Translations under genes and position numbers: made by a program
Shown: positions 47,301 to 62,960 of the stretch, one piece after another
Position numbering within the stretch: position 1 is the first letter of the stretch
How the letters are laid out: each line of letters opens with the position of its first letter
NCBI RefSeq assembly: GCF_001577835.2
Contig: NC_029541.1
Span: 3,591,141-3,655,140 of the forward strand
DNA length: 64,000 bases
Direction: 5' to 3'
Origin: Coturnix japonica
Taxonomy: Eukaryota; Chordata; Aves; Galliformes; Phasianidae
Notes under the pieces: generated by a model
The model's input: the letters and a program-made list of their open reading frames with translations, nothing else
Told to the model about the DNA's origin: nothing
Databases searched by the model: none

Positions 47301-49222
47301 AGGGACATCCCCATTGTCCTCTGCCTGGCTCAGCTCAGAGTCGTGCTGCAGGCAGATGGGAGGTGGGGAAGGGTCCTGTAGGATGTCCACCAGGTCCCGC
47401 AGCTGCTCACAGATATGTAGGTGCAGCCTCTTGGATGCCATGACAGCAGCACCGCTGCCTGCATGTCCATCAAACAGGGCCCAGTAGTGGAAATAAAACC
47501 CCTTCCTGCCCTGTGGGGAGAGATGGGGGGCTCAGTGATGCCTGCAAGGGAGCAGGTGGACAGGAGCAGAGGGTTATAGCTGTTAGAGGAGCAGCCTCCC
47601 ACTATGCCCTCACCCTGTTGGGCTCCCCACTGCCATCCCTGCAGGGCAGGCGGCCCCTGGGGCTGGGCCTCCTCTCCACAAACACCACCTCGCAGCACGC
47701 CTGGTCCTCGTTGTGCTGGCTCTTCCCTGCATTTATCACCCTGCCAGGAGGGAACAAAGCATTAGGGTTCTCCCTTTTGCACTGGAAATACCAGGGCTCA
47801 CCCAGAGACACTGCAAAACACCAGCCCAGCTCACAAGCAGCAGAGGTGACCCCAGCAGCACCAAATTCCTCCATCCCCACCACTGCTCCAAACCCATTCC
47901 AGCTTCATGGCACCCAGCCTGGGCACACAGACACTGCACAGGGTGCACAGCCTCCATCCCAAACTGGCACCTTGCAGAGGAAGGAGGCAGCTCACAGGAG
48001 GGGGATTCAAAATGGAACCAGAAGAACTTTTGCAGAAAGATTCACACGAACTTTTTGCAGCTCGTGCTGACGAAGCAGGTACCAGGTCTGGATTGCAAAA
48101 GCTGCTCATGAGGGGAAGCTGTAAATGTGCACGTCTGAGTGAGCTGTTTGGGCATGGACTTTCCAAGTGGTTTGCAGAAAGAAGTCCTGGGACACAGAGG
48201 AGAAGTCCCACTGCTGAGCACGGGGTAGTTTTCCTTCCCCTCAGCATCTGCAGGGTTTCTGCTTCTGCAAGAACAAGTGCAGGGCTCCCCTACCCCAGCA
48301 CCTCCTCAGGAGGTTCCAGGGAAGCTCAGCTCGTGCAAAGCTGCAGGAGCAGAGCATGGAGCAGCAGAGGTGGCCTTCAGCTCCTGACCTTCCCCATCTG
48401 CATTCAGCTACGGGTGGAACTCAAAACCAGCAAAAGAAGAAGAAGAGTGAGCTCCCAAAGGGGAAATCAGGGTCAGGTCCTGTTCCAAACGCAGCTTCAA
48501 TTCCCTTCTCCCATGTCCTGCAAGAATGGGAGCGGTTCCTTCACCCCTCAGTATCAGTTCCCTGTGTAGCACCGGGCACCGGGCAGATAAGTGCAGAAAA
48601 TGGAAGGGCTTCAAGCGCAGAGGGGATGGGGGATGGCAGAGCTGAGCCATCGGCTGCCAGCCGGCAGGCAGCCCTCTGGTGTAGGAACGCACAGCTCAGC
48701 ACCGCCTCGACCCACTTTCGTTTCTCATGGGCCGCTTCTCCCGGCTCGGTGAGGCCGCAGGGGTCGGGCAGAGCCGGGAGCCCCCGCAACGCGCCCCGCT
48801 CCGCACCGCAGCGCTGCATCGAAGCCACCGAGCGGTGACGGCCGCCTTCGGGAGCGGCAGAACGGAGCCGCCTGCCCCGAACACCCACCCCGCAGCCCCC
48901 CGACGGGCACGGCGCTGCCCCCCGCCCGGCCCGGCCCCGCTCACTCGGCGTAGCCCGTGCTCCAGGGCAGGCGGCGGCGGCCGTCGCGGGGGCTTTGCAC
49001 CGCCCGCCCCGTGTGATCGTCGGCTCGGCGCAGTTCCTCGGGCGTCAGCTGCAGGAAGGCCGGCCGGCAGAACGCAGCCACCCGCGGCCCCTCCTCGCCC
49101 CCGGCCCCGCTGCCACCGCCACCGCCACCGCCGTGCCGGGGTTCGGCCGGGGGCTGCGTGCCCGGCCCGGGGCCCAGCCCCGCTACCAGGTGCGAGACCG
49201 CCGAGCGCACCCGCAGCAGCAT
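44397..49222 (-). CDS. PPM1J: Protein phosphatase 1J (PP2C family, metal-dependent Ser/Thr phosphatase)
   Basis: Mn/Mg-dependent serine/threonine phosphatase of the PPM1H/J/M branch. Coding exons in transcript order: 49222–48945, 47740–47614, 47510–47211, 46851–46739, 46160–46076, 45667–45549, 45441–45378, 45164–45057, 44926–44775 and 44544–44397. They sum to 1494 bases, 497 residues plus stop; human PPM1J is about 505. The start MLLRVRSAVSHLV, the block RRADDHTGRAVQSP and LPWSTGYAEVINAGKS match the family. PP2C motifs: FDGHAG at 148–153, a CCAL–YVANAGDSR block in exon 4, GVTRGLGDH in exon 8, LGTDGLWDV at 417–425 and GSGDDISVFV at 478–487; these supply the metal-binding aspartates. A Gly-rich stretch from a CCG-type repeat lies in the N-terminus. 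Intron 1 is about 1.2 kb. PPM1H and PPM1M are the closest alternatives; synteny with RHOC and TAFA3 favours PPM1J. Confidence 0.96.
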
Positions 49223-49400
49223 GCCGGGCCGAACCGGGCCGAGCCGAGCCGAGACCCGCCCCCGGCCCCGCCCCAGGGCCGCCCCCCCGGGTGAGACGCG
49301 CACCGGGACAGAAAGCGGCGAAGATCCTCGGGTGCGAGATGGTTCCGCTCCTGTGATGGAGCTGTGAGCCTCAGCTCTCCCGGCTGTGAAGGACGGCAGC
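48690..49400 (-). promoter_or_regulatory. PPM1J: CpG island spanning PPM1J exon 1 and promoter
   Basis: Very GC- and CpG-rich block covering PPM1J exon 1 and the first 180 bases upstream. The upstream part has CCGAGCCGAGCCGAG and CCCCGCCCC (Sp1-like) strings and no TATA box. A CCG-type repeat at 49115–49135 encodes the N-terminal glycine run. Confidence 0.7.
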
Positions 49401-51080
49401 CGAGGTCCTGGCAGCGGTCACCTGAAGCTCAGCCGGCCCCTGTGGGATCCCTCCTCCCCGGCTGCGGGATGGTCCCCAGCTCCCGCAGATCCTCCTGCTC
49501 CGACCCAGCATCTGCCGCCCGTGGCGTTGCTTCGTCACGCTGAGCGGTGAGACCCAGCCCCCCGCGGTCACGCCGTGCTATTAATAAGCAGCCGTGCTGC
49601 AGAGGAACGGGGAGAGCTGACGGGGCTGAGAGCAGAACCTCCTCCTTCCTCCGGAGCTGCGGTAGCGCTGCTCGGGATGCAGATTCAGCCGCCCCAGGGC
49701 GATGCCCGCAGGGCCTGATCTCAGCACCTCCTGCCTCGGGCTTCCCATGGCAACAAACATTCTGCAAAATAATACGATATTTGTCTGTGTGAAGTAGAAC
49801 TGGGTCTACTTTACTGGGTCCACTCCGCAGGGAGCTGCTTTCATCCTTCCCACACAAATCTGTGCATCAGGTCCGTGCAGAAACATAACCCTCACTGCTC
49901 GCCCCGCACAGCTGAGTGCTTCCATCGCGTCCTTGGCTGAACCTTGTCCCCTAAGCAAACTATTGAGCCCATCCTATGGATATTGTATTACTCCCTTTTT
50001 CTCCCGAGCTGCAAACCACTCAGCAGCGCCTCTCGGTGAGCTCTGAACGCACGTACCCTTTCCCAACCTGCGTGTCCTGTCCCATCTTCATCCTCACCAA
50101 CTGTCCCAGCTGCCCTCCCCTCCCTCCTCCTGCCCTCTGCCCGCCTCTGCCCGGCTCCCATTCCCTCGTTCCCTGCTCAGAGTTCCCCTCTATCTTCTCT
50201 GAGAAGCGCAGCGGGCACCAGGGGGCGGCACAGACTGCGCACGGTGGTGGGGAACACGGTCCCTCTCCTCCCCCCGACTCCTCCCCACCAGCGCAGTTTC
50301 CTCCTGGGCTCCTCAGGGGCATCCCGCACTGCCCAGCACGGCTGAGTCACCAGGATACGTTCCTTTGAAAGAAGGAAACTGCAGCATCGGGAGTGACTTC
50401 AGTGCAAGTCTGACCTCGTTTCGTGCTCCTCGTGTTTCCGTTCTGCTACACGCCAAGCAGAAAGAATGGCCTGACATAAAAACACGCTGCAAGAACGTTC
50501 CCCAAAACAATGCAGTGCTAATAGCTGTTTTCCAAGAAAGAGAGCGACATTTCCTCCCATTCATCCTCCCTGTAAGCTCAGTGCAAGCTTCCTCCCTGCC
50601 TTCTGTCCCTGTGCTCCTTTACTGGCACTGGCCCATGGGTGAGTGATGCAGGGAGGCCCAGCAGCATCCCCTGAGTCTGCTTTGGACATCACCTACTCCA
50701 TCCTTGTGTTTCCTTCCCACCCTTCAGGTCCCAGCCCTGCCTGAGTGCTGCACTGGATGCTCACCCTGCTTTGGGTGTCCCTTTGGTAGAGCTGTCTGTG
50801 TGATCCCTGCCACAACCCCAGTTCCCTTCTCCTTGTTCTGGAGGCCTCTCCAACCCCCAGCTCTAATGAGCTCCTTTCAGCACAACAAAATTGCTGCTAC
50901 TCCCCCCATGGGGGTGATTGCTTAGGGCACAGCGGGGAGATTGCCATGAGCTGTAATGCATCTTCTGGTAAGAAAATGGGAAAGAACATGTTGGTGGCAT
51001 TTAAGCCAGTATGTAAGCAAATTAAACATCTAGATCATAAAAGTACTGAAGGATGGTTTAAAAGAAGCCCTTTGCAGTGG
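49401..51080. other. PPM1J upstream spacer
   Basis: About 1.7 kb with no recognised exon. Frames such as plus 49976–50368 and minus 49429–49857 have no domain and no supporting splice sites. From about 50945 the sequence turns AT-rich. Confidence 0.55.
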
Positions 51081-52270
51081 TGCATTAGTTGGCTGCGCAG
51101 CTTTACTGTGTAATGAGCAATATATTAATTTATAATTAGTGTAATACGGTGAAGCTCCACAAATAGCTCCGTGAGCTCCGGATAATCCATCACCAGAAGA
51201 AGCAGCTCTTAATGGTTTCCAAGGTTTGCCTGTCCCCCGTAATTGGGAAGTTCAGAATTTACTGTTATTTCTTTTAAGGGGTGATTTGATTGCAGAGTGC
51301 TGCACCCAGAGCTCAGCTGTGACTGCAGCTCAGTGCAGGTGGTGCTCAGCAGACCAAAGGGCTTCATGCAGTGTGCAGTGCTGTGGACCATCCCCATCAC
51401 CTCTGCTGCAGGTGGATGGAGGTTTGCTGCTGGGATTTGCTGTTACAAACCCACCTTTCCCTTCAGAGAACTTGAGGGATCTTCCCCATACGAACACAGC
51501 CCTCCAGCCAAAGGGGAAATGATTCTTTTCCTTGTAACATCTGGGAGGTTTTCTTGTGCAGCTCCTTTCCTTGCCAGCTTTTACGGGCACTCAGCTTTGT
51601 TCCCCCCCTTCTCTTCCTCTATAGTAATATAAGAGACTCCTGGAAGAGTCAGAGCCAGGAATGAGGACAATGCAGGGAGTCTACTGAGTATTCCGAGGAG
51701 TGGAGAGAAGGGAAATTACTGCTCTCTTCACCGGAATTCCAATGAAATCAGCTTTGCTGAAGTGTTAATTCTCCCCCTGCATTGAAATGCTGTGATCTGG
51801 AAAGCAGCGAGTTTGTATTTCTATGCCATTACATCAATAAAGAGCTTGATTTTGTAGGCTTCCTTATTGAATAATCCGGCCTAATTTAATTGGAGTTTGG
51901 CTGACGTGAAAGGTGGTTTTGATTGTGTTTGTGCTTGATAATTTCCATTAAAACTTGGTGATCTGGAAAGTAATCTGTTTGTGTTTACTGGGTTTGTGGA
52001 CTCTGACAAACTGCCTAATGAATACAAAGAGCAGACTTAATTTCATGTTGTATTAATTTTTTTCCATTAATTTCCCCATTACTCTCTGATCTGAAGAGTA
52101 CGATGCTCATATTTCCTTAATATCTTATTACTGGAGTTTGGGTTAATCTTGTAGAGCTTTTTTTCCCCCTTGAGCAGCCACGTCTAACCAACTTAATGTG
52201 GTAATGTGATTTTTTCCCTTTAAAAAGAGGGGCAAGAAAGCTCAGTTTAATGAAATAGCAGAGAGAATCT
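51080..52270. promoter_or_regulatory. AT-rich block, candidate conserved noncoding element
   Basis: AT-rich sequence inside a GC-rich region, without coding potential. It is dense in TAAT/ATTA cores (for example ttaatttataattag near 51126–51140 and ttaatttccccattac near 52068–52083). Internal near-repeats are present: TGATCTGGAAAG at 51793–51804 and 51959–51970, and TGATCTGAAGAG at 52087–52098. Enhancer function is inference only. Confidence 0.35.
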
Positions 52271-52729
52271 ATTGTTATGAAGGGTGTAAGGCCGAGGGTC
52301 GTCCCCTGGTTTCAAGGTTCCTCTCTGCCCATGGAGGAGGCCCAGATCCCCGCTGCTCCAGGAGCTGATGGGATGCAGTGGGGCCGGGCAGTGCCTCTGT
52401 GTTGGGCTGTCACTGATCTGAACTGGAGATGCTATAAATCAAAGCGAGATTATAGAAGGATGCTCCTAGGCTCGTGCTGTGGGTCCGTGCAGACGAAGGG
52501 AACGCTCCCCGGTGAGGATGCTGTCCTGCAGCCTTTCATAGCAAAAAAGCTGGTGGTAATGGACCAGGCGCGGTGCTGCGGATGCTCTGAGGGGCTGTGA
52601 TTTGATTCCGAGCGCAGCCCAGCGCTCTGTAGGGCAATGCCGAGGCAATGCCCCAGGATTTGGGAGGGGGACATGTCGGGGAGGTCAATCCGCTCTCTGA
52701 CTGACCACTCCTATAACAGCCCTGGTGAT

Positions 52730-53480
52730 GAGCACTGGGGATAACCGGGACGGGTCCGCCCCATTCCCGCAGAGCCGCTCGGGGCCATCGGGTCGCGGAG
52801 CCGGGGCTGAGCCCGGGGGGCGGCCGGGAGCGCTCCGCCGGTACCGGGGAGGCGGCGGCAGGCGGCGCTGCGCCCCTTCGCGCCGGCGCGGGCACCGGGG
52901 CCGCCCGGCTCCGAGCCCCACCGCCCCCGCCGCCGCCCAGCCCCGCCGAGCGGAGCGGACCGAGCCCAGCGCTGCCGGCGCCACCGCCCGGCGATGCCAA
53001 CCGGCCCACGGGCCGCGGAGCAGGCGTTGACCCTGCGGAGAGAACGGACGGCGGCCATGGACAGCGGCGGCCCCGGCCCGCACGGACGGCACCGGCAGGT
53101 ACCTGCAGGCTGGCCCGGCCGGCTGCGAAGTTGGGGCGGGACGGGAACGGACCTCGGGACGGAGCCGAGCGCGGCGGAGCTGCGGGGCCGTCGGGGCTGG
53201 GGCCGTCGCGGGGGCTGGAGCCGCTGTGCCCGGCTTGTCCGAGCGGGGCGCGCTGCAGGGGAGCGAGAAGCGCTTGTTTTGCGGTACACAGCGGTTCTCG
53301 GTCCGCGGTGTGCCGGGTCGGTGCCGGCAACCCACAAGGAGCCCGGTGCTCAGCGTGCAGGGTGATGCGCTGCCATCCGCTAGAGCCAAGTGGCTCCGAA
53401 GGCAGCGGCCGTGCCTTCCCATCCATGCGGTGCGGGGCTTGCGGCCGCCGGGGCTGGAAGAGCCCGTGGGCACGCGGGAT
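52730..53480 (+). promoter_or_regulatory. TAFA3: Orphan CpG island, candidate TAFA3 promoter and first exon
   Basis: Strong GC/CpG island with no gene assigned. TAFA3 coding begins one base after a splice acceptor, so it needs an upstream noncoding exon, and this is the nearest island on its 5' side. A donor CAG|GTACCTG ends a possible exon at 53098. It sits in a perfect palindrome (53096–53105), so a minus-strand donor is equally possible. Confidence 0.45.
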
Positions 53481-56400
53481 GCCGGAGCTCTGCGAGATGC
53501 CGCCTTCACTAAGGGACCCACGCTCCTACAAAGAGCCCACGAGGGGGAAGGTGGCACCTCCTGGGGGACCTCGAGCTGCCCCCGAGCTGTTGCCGAGGCT
53601 CCCTTGGCTGCTGATGATCGTGTTTGGATCTCGCACCCGTGGTGTGTGGCCGTGCTCCTGGCACATGGGGAGGGTGAGGTCAATGCTGACCTTCAGGACA
53701 GCAGGAGAAGGAAGGTGGGATTCACCGGGTGAGGGGGCGGCAATCAGGGCCGTGCCTGAGCTGCATTCAAGTTAAAAACTCTCCTGCTCAACTGAGCCGG
53801 GAAGAAAATGCTGCAAACACGGGAGGAGTGAGGAAGGAGCTGAAAATCTACCAGCACAGAGGAAAGAGCTCATTTATGGGAAGCAGCACTCTGTATTCGT
53901 GTGTGCCCCCTGCCAGCTTGCCGAGCTCATGCCTCGTGCTGCCCTCCGTGCTGGGGCTGCGGGACGTTGTGAGCTGTAGTGCTGCAAGTGCACTCAGAGC
54001 TGGAGCTAAACTGAGTGGGCTCAGCTCAGCCTGGAGCTCTGCAATTTAGCTCCGGAGAGCAGCAGTGCAGCTGAGGGACCACATGCAGGGTGGGAGTTGC
54101 TGCACAGAGCTCCTGATGGTGTCCATCCAGGTGTGCACAGCAGCTCCTTGTGTGCATCCCCAGCTCTGCAGCTGCAGCCTCGTAGCTATGACTCCCCACC
54201 CTCGCCTTTAATTAAGCATCATCAGTGCTGTTCAGGGAGCTGGAGTGTAGCCAGCTGCTGGCCAGCATTAACCCAAAATTGTGGGTATGAAGAGTGCTGC
54301 CGTTGTGCTCTGTGCTGAGATGCCTGACTTGGTGCTTCAGGGAAGCTTTAAAATCAAATCGTCCCTCCAATAGGCAGTGTAACATCTGCAGTGATCACAG
54401 GTTTCTGTGCCTGCTGGGCTCTTCTGGGGTCTCCTCCCCATTCTGAGGCTGGGCACGGGGCTGCCCAGCACTGCAGAGCCCTGGGGAAGCAGGGCACACT
54501 CTTCTTACATCCAGCAAAAACGGCAGAGTTCCAGGCTGTGCTGAAATAGCAGGAGTGCTAAAATAGCTTTCAAACAAATGGCACATCTCTTGGGCCAGGT
54601 GTGCACAAAGGTTGGTGGTGCTGGAGCTGTACTGGAGCATTCATTAGCACAGACAGCCAGTTCACATCCAGCCTCCCCTGTCTCTTTGTTTCTTTTTCTG
54701 GGTAGAATTTTGCTGGCTGTAATTATTTCAGCTCATGAGGACCTTTGCAAGGAGCACTCCCAACTTCCAGAGCTCCACACGTCATTTGGCACGACAGAAC
54801 CCCTCATTAGCACTGTGAGCACCGGGCTGTGCTCCAGCACCTGAGCATCCCTGGCTTCAGGGCCACCCCTGCAAGTGCAAGAGGAGCCTCCAGGTTCACA
54901 GCTGGGACTTCTCATCCTCTGCATCAGTGCTGAGGTCCCTGAGGCTGCATGTGAGGGGCTGCTGCAAAGTCCACCTGCTCCTTGCCCTGCACAGCTCCGT
55001 GCTGGGGTTAACAAATGTGCTGAAAAATGAGAATCGTTGTGCAAAGGGCAGCAGTGTGATGTGCAGGAGAGCCGTGCTCACCTCTGGCACCGTGGCTGTG
55101 CCTTAGAGCTGCCTGCAGAGAGGGTTGGGTGTCTTGCACTTCCTGCAGGTGGGTGGAAAGCAGCTAACAGAACTTGAACAGAAAAATAGAACCAAATTCC
55201 AAACAGAAGGGAACAGAAAACAGCGATATTTTCAATCAAAATGAAGCGCTTTGATGTGCCGCCACATCACTCTTCGTTTCAAGATGACATTCCAGGCTGA
55301 AAAACTTTGTCAGACTGAACATCTGCAGTTGGTGCCTCACGGTGTTGGAGGCTGGAAACTGTCAAAATAGCAATTTCTGCAGAGCTGTGTTGTTCCATCC
55401 TAAGGGGACTTTGTGCGTGAGCATCGTGCACGTCTCCCAGCCTGCACAGTCCTCTTGCAGAGCAGTTCAAGGCACCGGGCTGGGCTGTGGGCATGAGATC
55501 TGCAGGGATAGACCCAGCAATGGGACAGCATCATCTGCACATCCCACCCCACCCCACTGCATGCATTGCTGTCCTGCTGTACCAACAAGGAGTGTTTTCG
55601 TGCCTCTGAATTATTTTCTAGTTTAAAACACTTTTGTGTTGAGATCACCTTCCTCTGGGACAATATCAACATTTTGGGTGACATTTTCTGTTGGGTTTTT
55701 TTCCCCTCCCAGCTTGGAAAATCAGAATGGAAAGTATCCCTTTACATCCCTTTCCATCACTTTACATCAGCGTTTTGAAATGCGATGCTTTCCATTTCGA
55801 AATGTCAGTTTAAAACAGCCCGATTCATTGTGGAATGTTTCAGAACAAGTAGTGCCCTTTACCACCTCACATCACTTTGTTTTCATATGAAATGTCAGTG
55901 TTTTCTGTACTGGAACATCGTGAGATCAGTGCCTTTCACTGCCCCAGCCTGGCCCAGAGCAGGATCCTCTTTTAAAGGGCTGTTGGACATTGGAGCTCTC
56001 TCCTCCCACTGGGCAGCACTGTGGGGTGCAGGTGAGAGCCTTGGTGTTCTTCCTGCTCATCCCTCCATCAGTAACATATGGGCTGGTACTGAAGCATTGT
56101 GAGGATGCATTCACTGGCCCCAGACCCCATTCGATCCCAATGGGCATTGGGATGGCCCCCGAGGAGGCGATGGGAGCACATAACTGCACATGGAAACGCC
56201 TGGAAATGGATTTCTTCTGGTTTGCTCTGCCAGCAGCATGCCCATGGGGCTGTCTGTGTCTCCCCTTTCAGATGCTCTGATGTCAGCTGTCTGTGAAGCT
56301 CCCAACACCCGTGGTCGGCAGATGCACGGCTGTTAGCGGGAAGCCCCGGTAAGAGGTAAACGGTGCTTCTCTTTGCTGCTGTGCTTTCTGACTGTCCTGC

Positions 56401-56538
56401 TGCAGATGAAGCCCAAGGGAGGCGGGTGTATCCCCACTGTGCCCCCTCTGCCCTGGGGGGAAGGCTTGACCCTATGGCTGCACGCTTGGGGCACCCCCAG
56501 CCCCTCCCCATCTGTTCTTCTCTTCTTGTTCTTGGCAG
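53481..56538 (+). other. TAFA3: Probable 5' intron of TAFA3, no other gene seen
   Basis: No recognisable exon or named repeat. Segments 55170–55320 and 55600–55900 have a degenerate T/A-rich texture with recurring GAAATG, TTTCCAT and GAAATGTCAG strings that may be an ancient decayed repeat. The stretch ends in an excellent pyrimidine tract and acceptor at 56537–56538. Confidence 0.45.
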
Positions 56539-56539
56539 A

Positions 56540-61280
<4,741 letters not shown>

Positions 61281-61416
61281 CTCCTGCAACCTGGAGCCAG
61301 CCCTGATGACATCGCAATGGAGCCAGCACTGCTGCAAAGCCTCACAGCTCCACATCCCCTGCTGCCCCGTGATGCGCCCTGCAGCCAAGAAATGGGCTCG
61401 TTTTCCCATCCTCTGA

Positions 61417-61422
61417 AATAAA
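61417..61422 (+). terminator. Polyadenylation signal AATAAA, TAFA3
   Basis: Canonical hexamer 137 bases after the TAFA3 stop, followed by a GTTGTTGGCAGTTGTGG stretch that fits the downstream GU-rich element. Confidence 0.75.
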
Positions 61423-61439
61423 ATGCTCGAGTTGTTGGC

Positions 61440-62574
61440 AGTTGTGGAGACAGACAGACAGCAGGGCTTTATTCCAAGCTAAAACAGCCAAGGTCAACGC
61501 TGTGGGAGTTGCACAGATATCCTTATTGAATCCCTCTCCCTGTCCTGGATGCAGACCCAGCTCAGTGCTGCCCACAGTGATGGTACCGGGTCGGTCCGAC
61601 ACCTCTTTGTGCTCCAGAGATGGCAAAACATTTCCACAGAGCACACTGCTGCTTCTTCCTTCCTCTGTAATTGCATTAATGAGGCGGCAAGTTTAATGCC
61701 TGTTCCTGATGCTCCAATCTCAGGCACCAAATTGCTGCTTGTGTTTGCATCAAACTGCTGAATAAAGAGGGGGATCCCAGTGCTGGACACGTGCAGGCTC
61801 TGCAGCCCTGGGCTGAATGTGGCATTAAGGAAGCAAGTACTGTGCCCCCCAATGTGCCCTGTCCCCTCTATGCAGCTGGAGGGGAGGTGGGAGCTCATGG
61901 ACCCAGCATGGAGCTGCTCCCGTTCTGGGGTACATAATGTTGCTGCAGAGTGATGTACATAGCAGACTGTGAAATATTAAATCCAATTTAATCTCTGCGG
62001 AAGATCTCTTCATTGCAAAGCTGAGGGGCAATGCTGGTGATGGGGCTGAAGGACCCGATGCTCACAACTGCTTTTTAGTGCCATCTGACCACAGAGAGAG
62101 ACATTTTTGCACCGGTTCCCCTACACATGAAATTGCTTTGCTGATTTGTTGAGCCCTTTGTGGCTTTAAGCACGCAGGATTTGGGTTTTCCATCAGTTCC
62201 TTTAATGGGAGGTGTTCTGAATGAGAGCAGGGGTTTTAATTCAGGGAAGGCTGATTTACACCTCAAAGGCGAGCGGAGGATCCCTCAGGTTGTGGTCCAC
62301 GTCCCATTGCCCAGCTGAGGTTTGCACATGGGATACAACCTTGGTTTGGGGGAGCAAATCTCCCCTTTGTGTGTGCTGAGCACTGATCCCCCCCACTGTG
62401 TGCCACCATGGATGCACATAGGGGCAGTGGGCTCCTCCTGGCAGCAAACCTTACCCAGCAGTGATGCTGCACCTCCTGCTCTTGATGGGGGGGGTCCAGA
62501 AGCTGCAATGTGGCCCCATCCCCATTGAGCATGGTCCCTTCATCAGCCACAGCCCCTGGGGGCTGTCACAGTTC
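61440..62574. other. Spacer downstream of TAFA3
   Basis: Short frames only, none recognised. SLC16A1 is the mammalian neighbour on this side, but no transporter coding sequence is seen in the window. Confidence 0.55.
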
Positions 62575-62960
62575 AGGTGCTTCCATATCATCTCCTGGAT
62601 ATTGTAATTACACCTCGTTCAATTAGTCTTTTTTTTTGGGGGGGAGGAGGGTGGAGAGAAGAAAAAAAGGCCCTTTGTATTGAGGTTTGGTGGAGAATTA
62701 TTAGAGAGCGAATTAAAAGACAAGGATTCCATTTTACTTCACAATAACAAAGGCCTAATGGATAAAATATCCCAAAATTACGAGCTGATTAAATTTAGAG
62801 CTGTGCTAGGTGGGGAAATGAAAGGTAAAATGAGACCCTTTGAGAAGCGACGACGTGTGGTACGAGGGGGTGTATTATCTGAGAAGTAAGATGGAAACAT
62901 AATTAACCATCCGGCGTTACGCTGAGAGATGGAAAATTGAAATGGGAGACAAAATTAGGT
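62575..62960. promoter_or_regulatory. AT-rich block downstream of TAFA3, candidate conserved element
   Basis: AT-rich, CpG-poor, non-repetitive sequence with several AATTA/TTAAT cores (ggagaattattag, gagcgaattaaaag, gctgattaaattt, cataattaacc). A 69-codon frame at 62680–62889 has no protein likeness. It looks like a deeply conserved noncoding element; conservation itself cannot be seen here. Confidence 0.4.

Noticed and set aside
52685-53683. 332- and 296-codon minus-strand frames and several plus-strand frames
   Set aside because: All fall in a CpG island, where stop codons are rare. The products are Arg/Pro/Ala-rich without family likeness or matching splice sites.
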